Part shown: piece by piece, positions 7,415 through 15,441 of the stretch
How positions within the stretch are numbered: the first letter of the stretch is position 1
How the letters are laid out: every line of letters begins with the position of its first letter
Assembly: GCA_030156825.1 (NCBI GenBank)
Contig: JASGLU010000011.1
Coordinates: forward strand, 1-37,998
Source of the DNA: Candidatus Atribacteria bacterium
Lineage (GTDB): Bacteria; Atribacterota; Atribacteria; Atribacterales; JASGLU01
Length of the DNA: 37,998 bases
Reading direction: 5' to 3'
Translations under genes and position numbers: made by a program
Notes under the pieces: model-generated
What the model was told of the DNA's origin: nothing
Seen by the model: only the letters and a program-made list of their open reading frames with translations
Databases searched by the model: none

Positions 7415-7972
7415 TCAAAATTTTGAATTTTTCCCCAAGTCTTTTAAGGAAAATCGAGCCACTTCGGCCTGAGAGGAAGCCAAAGGTTTTTCTTCTTCCC
7501 TGTTGGTTGAAGAAGAAAATTTGGGCTCTTCTGCCTTCCAATCCAAGCTATCAATAAAAGTTTGCAGCAGGGATTTAAACCGCATTCTGAAAATTTGATA
7601 TTTTTCCATCGTTTGTTGATAATCCTGCTCTATTTTAAGTTTTTCCTTTTCCGCTTCTTCTATAATTTTTTGGGCCTTAAGCTGGGCTGTTTGAATTACC
7701 ATCTGTGCTTCCCGCTTGGCCAGTTCTCTTTCTACTTCGTTTTGTTTTTGCCATTCTTCCATTTTACTCTCCAGTTGGTCCAGATATTTCTCTTTTTCTC
7801 TCAACCTTCTACTCAACTCGCGGTTCTCTTCCTGCAGTTTTGCCTGCTCCTTGTATAGGAGTTCCATCTGGTTGGCTATCTCCTCTAAAAATTCATCTAC
7901 TTCATCCGGGTTGTATCCTCTGAAAGAACGGCTAAATTCTGCATTCAAAATTTCTTCTACCCGAAAACTCAT
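7415..7972 (-). CDS. divIVA: DivIVA-family cell-division/polarity protein
   Basis: The 185-residue protein begins with the conserved DivIVA membrane-binding segment (EEILNAEFSRSFRGYNPDEV, DEFLEEI). A long heptad coiled coil (about residues 30-130) and a charged, low-complexity tail follow. DivIVA binds curved membranes at septa and poles and recruits division or growth factors. The start is set at the second of two adjacent ATG codons (7975 and 7972), behind AGGGGTGAGA; a frame extending to 8035 adds unrelated residues. The leader contains the left part of an R2 element (7989-8009). The gene follows the dcw cluster, as in other Firmicutes, but SepF, YlmG and YlmH genes are missing from between them. 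Confidence 0.93.
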   Translation of the reverse strand: MSFRVEEILNAEFSRSFRGYNPDEVDEFLEEIANQMELLYKEQAKLQEENRELSRRLREKEKYLDQLESKMEEWQKQNEVERELAKREAQMVIQTAQLKAQKIIEEAEKEKLKIEQDYQQTMEKYQIFRMRFKSLLQTFIDSLDWKAEEPKFSSSTNREEEKPLASSQAEVARFSLKDLGKNSKF

Positions 7973-7988
7973 CATTCTCACCCCTAAT

Positions 7989-8009
7989 CTAAGTTGCAAA
8001 TCTTTACCA
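7989..8009. repeat. R2 left-end fragment (copy d)
   Basis: CTAAGTTGCAAATCTTTACC matches the left end of R2 (CCAAGTTGCAGATTTTTACC) and then stops matching. The missing remainder may be the piece at 8222-8298, now 210 bp away. Confidence 0.6.
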
Positions 8010-8107
8010 TAAAACTCTCTCTGTTTATAGTACACCTACCCTGGAAATACACCAGGATAGCAGCCTACGGCGTAAAATTAAAAACTTAAAAAACGAAAAA
8101 AACTGAA

Positions 8108-8200
8108 AGGATAGACCACTATTGTTTCTCTAAGATTTATTATATTGAATTCCGTTTTCATTGTTATCTGGTACTGGCAAGCAGCATGGGCGTCTATCCT
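8108..8200. repeat. R1 inverted-repeat element, copy b
   Basis: This 93-bp copy has ends AGGATAGACC and CGTCTATCCT. It is oriented opposite to 4619-4708 and shares most of its interior. One terminal base pair has decayed (C in place of G). It is flanked by other repeat modules in a gene-free gap. Confidence 0.82.
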
Positions 8201-8221
8201 TATCTATCAGTCTTTTAATCT

Positions 8222-8298
8222 GGGTTACCCGAAAATTAGAATCCCCAAAAGAAAAGACCTGATATAGACTGATTTCTGGAACTTATGGTGCAACTTAG
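8222..8298. repeat. R2 element, right part (copy c)
   Basis: It matches R2 copies a and b from TTACC(C/T)GAAAAT through to TGCAACTTAGG but lacks the left terminal repeat. The right end lies directly against the proC stop codon (8300-8302), so it forms the 3' end of the dcw transcript. Confidence 0.72.
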
Positions 8299-8299
8299 G

Positions 8300-9097
8300 C
8301 TAAGTAGATAATTCTTTTGCCCTTTTGCGGGCAGCCTCTATTGCTTCCATCACTGCATTTCTAAAAGCCCTCTTTTCCAAAGCCTGAATCCCGGAAATAG
8401 TGGTTCCCCCCGGAGAGGCCACCTGGTTCTTAAATAAACCGGGGTGGATTCTCTTTTCCTTTAACAGGTAGGCTGTCCCTAAAACAGTCTGCAAAACTGC
8501 TTTTAAGCTTTTATCCCAAGGAATACCCACACCCACTCCCCCATCGGCCAAAGCTTCAATAAAAACTGACACCAAGCCAGGACCACTGCCAGAAAGAGCA
8601 GTAAGAAGGTCTAATTCTTCTTCCTTGGCTTCGAACACCCATCCCAGCGAAGACAATAAAAAAAGCAAATCTTCCTTATCTTCCGCTTCCATCTGCGAGA
8701 TAAAAGCGACTGCTATCACTCCCTCCCCCACTTCTACACAAAGGTTAGGCATAATTCTAACCAACTTACTTCGCCCAGGCAAAATATTTTGCAAAGTTTC
8801 ACCGGTGATCCCGGCAGCTAAAGAAATAAAGATAGCCGAAGAAAATTGGGGCAGAGAAGCAGCTGCCTCTTTTAAATCTTTGGGCTTTACCGCTAAAAAA
8901 ACATAACGGGGTTCAGAAGGCAGAGAAAAATCATTAACAACCTGGCCCTGCACTTCAAGTGCCAGCTGTTCGGCCCGCTCGGATATTACGTCGTAGAGCA
9001 GAAAATCAAATTTTTGATGCAATTTATCCCGATATAAACCCTTAACCAAAGCCGACCCCATATGTCCACAACCAATAAAAAGAATGCTATCTTTCAT
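8300..9097 (-). CDS. proC: Pyrroline-5-carboxylate reductase
   Basis: The 265-residue protein has an N-terminal Rossmann fold (ILFIGCGHMGSALVKGL), the substrate-side block LVRIMPNLCVEVGEGV, and the C-terminal P5CR signature (TALSGSGPGLVSVFIEALAD, then QVASPGGTTISGIQALE). It catalyses the last step of proline synthesis, reducing pyrroline-5-carboxylate with NAD(P)H. The start is ATG 9097 behind AAGGAG, its A being the last base of the yggS stop (TGATG); a TTG one codon earlier is less likely. A yggS-proC pairing is widespread in bacteria. Here the pair ends the dcw cluster. Confidence 0.95.
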   Translation of the reverse strand: MKDSILFIGCGHMGSALVKGLYRDKLHQKFDFLLYDVISERAEQLALEVQGQVVNDFSLPSEPRYVFLAVKPKDLKEAAASLPQFSSAIFISLAAGITGETLQNILPGRSKLVRIMPNLCVEVGEGVIAVAFISQMEAEDKEDLLFLLSSLGWVFEAKEEELDLLTALSGSGPGLVSVFIEALADGGVGVGIPWDKSLKAVLQTVLGTAYLLKEKRIHPGLFKNQVASPGGTTISGIQALEKRAFRNAVMEAIEAARKRAKELST

Positions 9098-9795
9098 CAA
9101 TAACTCCTTTCTCCAAAAATAGCCCGCCCTAAACGAATCATAGTAGCCCCTTCCTCAATCGCTATCTCATAATCGTTACTCATACCCATAGAAAGCTCGC
9201 TCAGTCCGACTGCAGGCATTTCCCGGTTAACCAGCTCTTTAATCTCTCTCAATCTTTTAAAAACTTTTCTAATTTTACTTTGGTCTGAGGTAAGGGGACC
9301 AATGACCATAAGTCCTCGAAGATCAAGATGAGACAATTGGTTCATCCTTTCTATTAAATCAAACAACTCTTCTTCCTTTATCCCTCCTTGAGTCTCTTTT
9401 CCAGTTAGATTGAGCTGCAACAAAACTGGCATTGATTTACCTAAAAGTTCGGCGTGGCGATCAACTGCTTCTGCCAGCTGCAAAGAGTCTAAAGAGTGAA
9501 TCCAATGAAAATAGTTTACCATCTTTTTTACCTTGTTGCGTTGAATCCGGCCGATAAAGTGCCAGTTTACAGGTCTATCTTTAAAAACCCCTATTTTACC
9601 TTCTGCTTCCTGCAGTCGATTCTCCCCCAGCTCTGAGATGCCTGCGTCCACCGCTTCTTTTATCTGCGGAGGAGAGACTCCCTTAGTTACCGCTATTAAC
9701 CGAACCTCCTCCGGTTTTCTTCCCCCTCGTCGACAAGCCAATGCCACCCTATTCCTGACCCGCTCCAAGTTTTCTCGAATTAAACTTTTCTCCAT
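9097..9795 (-). CDS. yggS: YggS-family PLP-binding homeostasis protein
   Basis: At 232 residues this is a standard YggS/PROSC (YlmE) protein: a single alanine-racemase-like TIM barrel with the PLP lysine in RLIAVTKG, then ELGENRLQEA, WHFIGRIQRNKV and SMGMSNDYEIAIEEGATMIR. It buffers free pyridoxal phosphate and has no known catalytic role. The start ATG lies 46 bases inside the end of the upstream radical SAM gene, so translation may be coupled. In many Firmicutes ylmE follows ftsZ directly; here a radical SAM gene stands between them. Confidence 0.94.
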   Translation of the reverse strand: MEKSLIRENLERVRNRVALACRRGGRKPEEVRLIAVTKGVSPPQIKEAVDAGISELGENRLQEAEGKIGVFKDRPVNWHFIGRIQRNKVKKMVNYFHWIHSLDSLQLAEAVDRHAELLGKSMPVLLQLNLTGKETQGGIKEEELFDLIERMNQLSHLDLRGLMVIGPLTSDQSKIRKVFKRLREIKELVNREMPAVGLSELSMGMSNDYEIAIEEGATMIRLGRAIFGERSY

Positions 9796-11401
9796 TTACC
9801 ACCATTCCGCTCGAGTTGAAATCTTTCTTCCGCCAACCATCGTCAAAATCAACCGTATCCCAGGGAAGAGTCTCTTCCCACTCCGGCTGGCGAGGCCACT
9901 CTTCAAAATCTCTTTCTAATTCCTCCATTATTATACGCCATTTAGAAAGGGACCAAGGCCTATTTTCTTCTAAAGTGGCAAGTTTCTCTCCCAAACATCG
10001 ATCTCCCCGAGCAACAATCAGTTGCAACCAGGCTAAGCGGGCGCTTTCTCCAGTTAGAGTTATTCCTATTTTCTCCGCCTCTTTTTCCAACCTGGCTTTT
10101 TCTTTTTTCCACTCCTTGAAAGAAGGGGTGCGCACCTGTTCAAACAAGGTATGCGGTTTAGGAACAAAAAAACTATAAGAAACCGTTATTTTCCCCTTAC
10201 CTCCAGTTTTTTCCACCAGTTCAGATAGGAAAGTTAAATCCTCTTCCACTTCTCTCCAAGGTAAGCCCAACATAAGATACAATTTTATCTTAGATACACC
10301 TTTTCTCAGGGCCCATCTCACCAGTTCTATCCATTCTAACTTCGAGCTACTCTTTCCCAAAATGGCCCGACAATGGTCACTTCCAGTTTCAGGAGCTAAA
10401 GTTAAAGTCTCTGCCCCACCAGCTACAACCAAAGGCAAAAGGTCATCATCTTGAAGAAGACGACGAAGGGAGAGAGAAGAAAAAGTAACTTTTTTGCCCC
10501 GTTTAAGCAAAAAAGAAAGAATAGCTTTGATCTCAGGATGACCTAAAATATCCGACCCCACCAACCCAACTTTAGAACTCCAGCTATCCATCTGGGATAC
10601 CATAGTCTTTATTTGGTCTAAAGGTCGGTATCTAAAGGGATGATAAATTGCCCCTCCCGCACAAAACCGGCAACGAAAAGAACAACCTCGACTTATCTCC
10701 AAAAGAGCCGTTTCTCTAAAATATGAAATCGGAGAATAGAGCACCGTTCTCCCCGGGAAATCTCCCAAATTTACCTTTTGCCTGGTAACTGGTAGCGAAA
10801 CCCCCTTACCGGCAAAAGAAAGCAATTTACGGCCCTGATATTGAGGGGTAATCGACTCCGGTAGGTATACCCCAGCGAGCCCTGACAGCATTTCCTTTGT
10901 TTGCCCGCGATCCTGATCTTTTTCTAAAGCTTGTAACACCTGACCGATTAAGCTTTCTCCTTCACCGATGGTTAAAATATCAGCAAAAGGGGCATACACT
11001 TCCGGGTTTAAAGTAATACTTGGGCCTCCAAAAATTACCCAGGGGTGTATCTCTGACCGTTGCCAGTAAAAAAGTGGGATGTTGGCCTCTCGCAACATAG
11101 ATATAACGTTTAAAATAGCTAATTCATAAGGAAGGGAAAAACCGATAGCCAAAAAGGAACTCAAGGGGGTGCCAGTTTCTAAAGATCGGTTGCCGGTATC
11201 AAGGAAAAATCTTTCTACTCGCCACTCAGGGAGTTCAAAAACCTGATTAAGGATAGTCTGAAAGCCTAAATTAGCCATACCTAAAACGTAGTTTTCGGGG
11301 AAACACAAGCCAAAAGAAAACTTCCCTCCTTTAGAAAGGAGAGAGATCCCCTGCTCCAACTCGTACCTGGATCGAACATCAACCGTTAATTTTCCGTCCA
11401 T
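9749..11401 (-). CDS. Radical SAM protein with N-terminal B12-binding-like region
   Basis: The 550-residue protein has an N-terminal alpha/beta region resembling the cobalamin-binding-like domain of multi-domain radical SAM proteins (about residues 30-200, including HPWVIFGGPSITLNPEVYAP and DILTIGEGE). A radical SAM core follows, with the cluster motif SRGCSFRCRFCAGG (C-x3-C-x2-C), then LAPETGSDHCR and KLYLMLGLPWREVEEDL. The substrate is unknown. It resembles the YgiQ/TIGR03960-like group, usually found near ribosomal RNA-processing genes, so its place between ftsZ and yggS is unusual. Its 3' end overlaps yggS by 47 bases. The start ATG lacks a strong ribosome site. Confidence 0.85.
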   Translation of the reverse strand: MDGKLTVDVRSRYELEQGISLLSKGGKFSFGLCFPENYVLGMANLGFQTILNQVFELPEWRVERFFLDTGNRSLETGTPLSSFLAIGFSLPYELAILNVISMLREANIPLFYWQRSEIHPWVIFGGPSITLNPEVYAPFADILTIGEGESLIGQVLQALEKDQDRGQTKEMLSGLAGVYLPESITPQYQGRKLLSFAGKGVSLPVTRQKVNLGDFPGRTVLYSPISYFRETALLEISRGCSFRCRFCAGGAIYHPFRYRPLDQIKTMVSQMDSWSSKVGLVGSDILGHPEIKAILSFLLKRGKKVTFSSLSLRRLLQDDDLLPLVVAGGAETLTLAPETGSDHCRAILGKSSSKLEWIELVRWALRKGVSKIKLYLMLGLPWREVEEDLTFLSELVEKTGGKGKITVSYSFFVPKPHTLFEQVRTPSFKEWKKEKARLEKEAEKIGITLTGESARLAWLQLIVARGDRCLGEKLATLEENRPWSLSKWRIIMEELERDFEEWPRQPEWEETLPWDTVDFDDGWRKKDFNSSGMVVNGEKFNSRKLGAGQE

Positions 11402-11453
11402 ACTCGCCCATTTACCATCTCCTTTTCTAAGTTAAAAAGTAAATTTGAGCAAT

Positions 11454-12512
11454 TTATTTCTTCCTTAAAAAAGCCGGTACATCCAAATCTTCAAAGGAAA
11501 AAGTATCGGTGGAAATCGCTTCTTGGATTTTCTCCTCTTCCACCTGGGGTTTTTCCGCCTGGTCCAGACCAGTGGCAATAACTGTAACTTTAACCTCGTC
11601 TTTCAGACTCTCATCGATTACTGCCCCAAAAATAATGTTGGCCTCCTCAGAAGCAGCCTGATTAATAACTTCTGCTGCCCGATTGACCTCAAGCAATCCT
11701 AAATTGGGGCTACCGGTAACATTAAACAGAATTCCGCGCGCTCCCTTAAAAGAAGTTTCTAACAACGGGCTGGCAATCGCCATATTAGCCGCATCAGTCG
11801 CTCTGTTTTCCCCTACCGATTTCCCGACACCCATAAGAGAAGTCCCAGCATTTTCCATAATGGTTTTAATATCGGCAAAGTCAAGGTTAATAATCCCCGG
11901 AACAGTAATCAGGTCAGATATGCTTTTTACCCCCTGGAGGAGGACATCATCTACCATCTGAAAAGCGTCTGATATCGAAGTGTTTCGGTTGGCAACCTGT
12001 AAAAGTCGGTCGTTGGGAATTACAATTAAGGCATCTACCTGTTCCCGCAAAAGTTTAATCCCTTCTTCCGCCTGGCGAGCCCTCTTTTTACCTTCAAATC
12101 GAAACGGTTTAGTCACCACAGCAATGGTAAGAATTCCTAATTCCTTTGCTACCGAAGCCAATACCGGCGAGGCACCGGTGCCAGTACCCCCTCCCATACC
12201 AGCAGTAATAAATAACATATCAACCTCATCCAGCACTTTATAAATTTCATCCTTATCCTCTTTAGCTGCCTGTCTTCCAATTTCCGGGTTAGCTCCTGCT
12301 CCTAACCCTCGAGTAAGTTTTTTCCCAATTTGAACTTTAACCTCAGCCAAAGAACTTTCTAACACCTGAGCATCGGTATTCATGACCACAAAAGTCACAT
12401 CTTTAAGCCCAGCCTGTACCATCCGATTAATCGCGTTCCCTCCACCGCCTCCAATTCCAACTACTTTTATATTGACTTTTCCATTTCGGTCTTCTTTACG
12501 TCCAGAAACCAT
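11454..12512 (-). CDS. ftsZ: Cell-division GTPase FtsZ
   Basis: FtsZ polymerises at midcell to form the division ring. The 352-residue protein has the GTP-binding start IKVVGIGGGGGNAINRM, the tubulin signature AGMGGGTGTGASPV, the synergy-loop region (NLDFADIKTIM), a short linker and the conserved C-terminal peptide DLDVPAFLRKK that binds FtsA and other partners. The linker is short for the family. The start is ATG 12512, nine bases after GGAGG; a TTG three codons earlier overlaps the ribosome site. It lies 22 bases after ftsA. The spoIIGA-sigE-sigG genes that often follow ftsZ in spore formers are absent. Confidence 0.98.
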   Translation of the reverse strand: MVSGRKEDRNGKVNIKVVGIGGGGGNAINRMVQAGLKDVTFVVMNTDAQVLESSLAEVKVQIGKKLTRGLGAGANPEIGRQAAKEDKDEIYKVLDEVDMLFITAGMGGGTGTGASPVLASVAKELGILTIAVVTKPFRFEGKKRARQAEEGIKLLREQVDALIVIPNDRLLQVANRNTSISDAFQMVDDVLLQGVKSISDLITVPGIINLDFADIKTIMENAGTSLMGVGKSVGENRATDAANMAIASPLLETSFKGARGILFNVTGSPNLGLLEVNRAAEVINQAASEEANIIFGAVIDESLKDEVKVTVIATGLDQAEKPQVEEEKIQEAISTDTFSFEDLDVPAFLRKK

Positions 12513-12534
12513 TTTTCCCAACCTCCATTAAAAC

Positions 12535-13794
12535 TCATTCCATCATAAAAAAATCCTTAATTTTACCTAAAATCCGTTTTCCAGCATTTGGTGGTTCCAG
12601 AGAAACTAAAGTTTCCTGATCAAAAAAATCATTAACCGCTTGTCTCAGAAGCCCACAAGCGGCAGCGAACATTGGATTTTGCAAAGTTTGAATATTACCT
12701 ACAAAATTTTTGCTTTCCGGATACCCTATCCTTATCGGGAAATTACTAACCGATGAAAAAAGTTCACTCAGCCCATCCAATAGAGAAGAGCCACCAGTCA
12801 AGACAATTCCCCCCCGCAGAGAATGAAAAAACCCGGAGTCTCTGATTCCTCTTCCAATCATGAGCAAAATTTCTTTTGCTCGAGCCTCAATAATTTCACA
12901 GGCATATTTACGGGAAACAGTCTGGAGAGAAGAAAGTCCCAGGTCTTTCACTTCCAGCATCTCATCCTGTCGGATATGACGGCTAAACACAGACCCCTGA
13001 GAAACTTTAATTCTTTCTGCTTCCTCTTTGTTAGTTCGCAAGCCAATAGCCAAATCTGAAGTGATATGTTCCCCTCCTATCGGTAAAACCTGCGAGAAGC
13101 GAACTGACCCCCCGTAAAAAATTGCCAAATCGGTAGTACCACCCCCAATATCCACCAAAGCTGTTCCTATTTCTTTTTCCATAGGAGAGAGAACCGCTAC
13201 CGCCGAAGCCAAAGGTTGAAAAACAATTTTCCTCACTTCCAAGCCAGCATCACTAAAACTTTTTAAAAAGTTGTGGTAATGGTTTTCTTGAGCAGCTACT
13301 ACATGCACTTTTACCTTCAATTTAGAACCAATCATTCCCCGCGGATCGGCAATTCCTTTCTGGTCGTCCAGCTGGTATTCTTGAGGAATGATATGCACTA
13401 TTCTCGACTCGCTCAACTTAAGAGAATTACGCGCCCCTTCCACCACCTTTTCTAAATCTCGGCGGTTAACCTCTCTTCCACTTTTACTAAGAAGAATTTC
13501 ATTTTCCAGGTTAAAAGATGACATAAAATCACCGGCAATACTGGCGTAAATCATTTCCGGGTCTTCTCCGGCTACTTCTCGGGCCAAAGCAAAAGATTCC
13601 CAGATAGCCCGAGTTGCCCGGGCCACATCAACCACTTTACCTTTTCTTATTCCCTGGGAGCTGGAAAGCCCAACTCCTAAAATTTCAACTCCCTCTCCCC
13701 CTTTTTTTCCAATAAGAGTGCACACTTTAGTAGTACCTACATCTACTACGGCTACGACCGGGGAAAGAGTTTGTCTATACCATAAAGCTTTCAA
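12535..13794 (-). CDS. ftsA: Cell-division protein FtsA
   Basis: This 419-residue actin-like ATPase tethers FtsZ to the membrane. Visible motifs are phosphate-1 (VVDVGTTKVCTLIG), phosphate-2 (ALVDIGGGTTDLAIF) and the adenosine motif (GIVLTGGSSLLDGL). The SHS2 (1C) insertion sits between the first two. The C-terminus GKRILGKIKDFFMME can form the amphipathic membrane-binding helix. The start is TTG in a TTGA overlap with the ftsQ stop, eight bases after GAGGAG, which points to translational coupling in the ftsQ-ftsA-ftsZ series. Confidence 0.97.
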   Translation of the reverse strand: MKALWYRQTLSPVVAVVDVGTTKVCTLIGKKGGEGVEILGVGLSSSQGIRKGKVVDVARATRAIWESFALAREVAGEDPEMIYASIAGDFMSSFNLENEILLSKSGREVNRRDLEKVVEGARNSLKLSESRIVHIIPQEYQLDDQKGIADPRGMIGSKLKVKVHVVAAQENHYHNFLKSFSDAGLEVRKIVFQPLASAVAVLSPMEKEIGTALVDIGGGTTDLAIFYGGSVRFSQVLPIGGEHITSDLAIGLRTNKEEAERIKVSQGSVFSRHIRQDEMLEVKDLGLSSLQTVSRKYACEIIEARAKEILLMIGRGIRDSGFFHSLRGGIVLTGGSSLLDGLSELFSSVSNFPIRIGYPESKNFVGNIQTLQNPMFAAACGLLRQAVNDFFDQETLVSLEPPNAGKRILGKIKDFFMME

Positions 13795-14459
13795 GGGTTA
13801 TTCTCCTCAGAAGGTATAATAAATATCTCTTTTTCTGCCCGCAAATCGAATCCTCCCACCTGGAGAGACCTCACTATCGTATCCTCCAAAAGAGGAGCCA
13901 AAACCGGCAGTTTTTCTTCCAAATTTTTGGAATTTTGACACTTAATAAATATACCATTTTGTAACTGCAAAATAAACAATTTTTCATCTTCCACTTTAAT
14001 CCCCAAAAGAGGAAATCTCAAGCGTTGATACCAAATCTTAGCCAACTGAAGTGCTTCCTGCAAAAGCCTGCCCTCGTTTTGGTTCATCCATATCTTAACC
14101 AGGCCTTCTTCCGGTTCTACTTCAACCGGGAGGGCTACCCCTTCGCTATCTACCCAAAAAGTATAACCCCCCACTTCAACCAGGGCAAAAGGCCGCCGCT
14201 CTTCAATCAAAATCTGAAGAGAACCAGGAAAGATTTTTTCTACTTTAGCCTCTTTCACCTGGGGAATTTGCTTCAACTTTTTTTCTATTTCCCACGATTT
14301 AACCGCAAACAGGTTGCGATAATCCGCAACTCCCCCCTGTTCTAACAACAACTCTTTAGTTAAATAACTATTGCCTACTATTTCTACCTGTTTAATGGTA
14401 AAAAAATCGCTCCTCAAGAAAAAAGAAAAAATAAAGAACGAGAGAAAACCTAAAACCAA
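13791..14459 (-). CDS. ftsQ: Cell-division protein FtsQ/DivIB (start apparently frameshifted)
   Basis: The protein has one N-terminal membrane segment, a POTRA domain beginning FFTIKQVEIVGNSYLTKELL, and an FtsQ beta domain (VEKIFPGSLQILIEERRPFA, then GYTFWVDSEGVALPV). It is a membrane scaffold linking early and late division proteins. The frame as drawn starts at TTG 14459 with no ribosome site and cuts the membrane helix short. An ATG in an ATGA overlap with the murB stop (14509) encodes MKSNKAIFLLIQVFFF in a different frame. The two frames join if one T is added to, or the ribosome slips back one base at, the T9 run at 14462-14470. The rest of the gene is intact. The stop overlaps ftsA. Confidence 0.88.
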   Translation of the reverse strand: MVLGFLSFFIFSFFLRSDFFTIKQVEIVGNSYLTKELLLEQGGVADYRNLFAVKSWEIEKKLKQIPQVKEAKVEKIFPGSLQILIEERRPFALVEVGGYTFWVDSEGVALPVEVEPEEGLVKIWMNQNEGRLLQEALQLAKIWYQRLRFPLLGIKVEDEKLFILQLQNGIFIKCQNSKNLEEKLPVLAPLLEDTIVRSLQVGGFDLRAEKEIFIIPSEENNP

Positions 14460-14509
14460 GTAAAAAAAAAGACTTGGATTAAAAGAAAAATGGCTTTATT
14501 ACTTTTCAT
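14460..14509 (-). other. Displaced 5' end of ftsQ with T9 slippage-prone run
   Basis: The minus-strand ATG at 14509 overlaps the murB stop as ATGA, and GAGG lies upstream. Its frame reads a charged start and hydrophobic run (MKSNKAIFLLIQVFFF) and ends at a stop 19 codons later unless the frame changes at nine consecutive T (14462-14470). Possible causes are a homopolymer sequencing error, a true mutation, or transcriptional or ribosomal slippage. Confidence 0.65.
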
Positions 14510-15441
14510 GACCAAAATTCTACCTCGTTTTCTAAAAATATTCCTTTTTGCCGAAACACTTCTCCCTGAATCCATTTGATAATAAAGCGAATCTCGTCGG
14601 CCTTTGCTCCTCCTAAATTTATAATAAAATTGGCGTGCTTATTAGAAACCTGGGCCTGTCCCACTCTCAAACCCTTAAACCCTAAACTTTCAATCAATCG
14701 CCCTGCATAATCACCCACCGGATTCTTAAATACACTGCCAGCACAAAACACACCCTGCGGCTGGTGTTCGGCTCGGCGAGCCTGTAATTCTTCCATCCTC
14801 TTCTTAATTACCTCTTTTGAATCCGGGAAAGCTTTAAAAAGCGCTTTTATCAAAACCACTCCCTCTTTTTTAAAAGAAGAGGAACGGTAACCAAATCCAG
14901 CTTGCACCCGGTTTACCCAGTGGAGCCCCTGATTTCGTTCCCATATTAACACTTGCTCTACCAAATTTCCAATCTCCTGTCCGAAACAGCCAGCATTTAT
15001 CTTGAGTGCTCCTCCTAAAGTACCCGGAATACCAGAAAGAAATTCCATTCCCCCCAAACCTAAAGACAAAGCCAAACTTGCCAGCTTAGGCAGAGAAATG
15101 CCCGCACCAGCTTCTACGAACCCCCCTCCTCCTAAACTTGCCTGGCTTAACTCCCCCTTGAGCCGAATTAAAATTCCCTCATAGCCTTCGTCCCGCGGCA
15201 AAATGTTAGAGCCGGCCCCCAGCACTCTCCAGCATACCTTTCCTTTTTCTAAGTTCTGGATAAGTTCGAGGAAGGCAGACAAGTTACAAACATCTACCAT
15301 TAAAGGAACTTGCCCTCCCACCCTCCAGGAAGTCAGGTCCCGCAAAGAAACATTTCTCCTGACAACTATCCCTTCTACTTTTTCAATTTCTTCGCTTAAC
15401 TCTTCCCATGTTGTTGGCAAAGCAAAGCCCCAACCTTCCAT
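14506..15441 (-). CDS. murB: UDP-N-acetylenolpyruvoylglucosamine reductase MurB
   Basis: The 311-residue FAD enzyme reduces UDP-GlcNAc-enolpyruvate to UDP-MurNAc with NADPH. Seen: the FAD-binding blocks GAGSNILPRDEGYEGILIRL and LSGIPGTLGGALKINAGCFG, the FGYRSSSFKKEG loop, and the catalytic Ser in CAGSVFKNPVGDYAGRLIE. The short C-terminal form is typical of type II MurB of Gram-positive bacteria. The start ATG 15441 overlaps the 3' end of murC by 46 bases and has only a weak ribosome site; a later start may be used. Confidence 0.96.
   Translation of the reverse strand: MEGWGFALPTTWEELSEEIEKVEGIVVRRNVSLRDLTSWRVGGQVPLMVDVCNLSAFLELIQNLEKGKVCWRVLGAGSNILPRDEGYEGILIRLKGELSQASLGGGGFVEAGAGISLPKLASLALSLGLGGMEFLSGIPGTLGGALKINAGCFGQEIGNLVEQVLIWERNQGLHWVNRVQAGFGYRSSSFKKEGVVLIKALFKAFPDSKEVIKKRMEELQARRAEHQPQGVFCAGSVFKNPVGDYAGRLIESLGFKGLRVGQAQVSNKHANFIINLGGAKADEIRFIIKWIQGEVFRQKGIFLENEVEFWS

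Larger units (their letters stand above)
7973..8299. other. 327-bp gap between proC and divIVA built from repeats
   Basis: It contains the left end of an R2 element (7989-8009), a short hairpin CCTGG-aaatacaCCAGG near 8040, the motif CAGCCTACGGCGTAA (8061-8075), R1 copy b (8108-8200) and the right part of an R2 element (8222-8298). No convincing gene or clear sigma-A promoter was found; TGTACTATAAA on the minus strand is a weak -10 candidate for divIVA. Confidence 0.7.

Noticed and set aside
3029-8298. Repeated elements considered as a CRISPR array
   Set aside because: The units are about 90 bp inverted-repeat elements kilobases apart, in both orientations, without regular spacers or cas genes.
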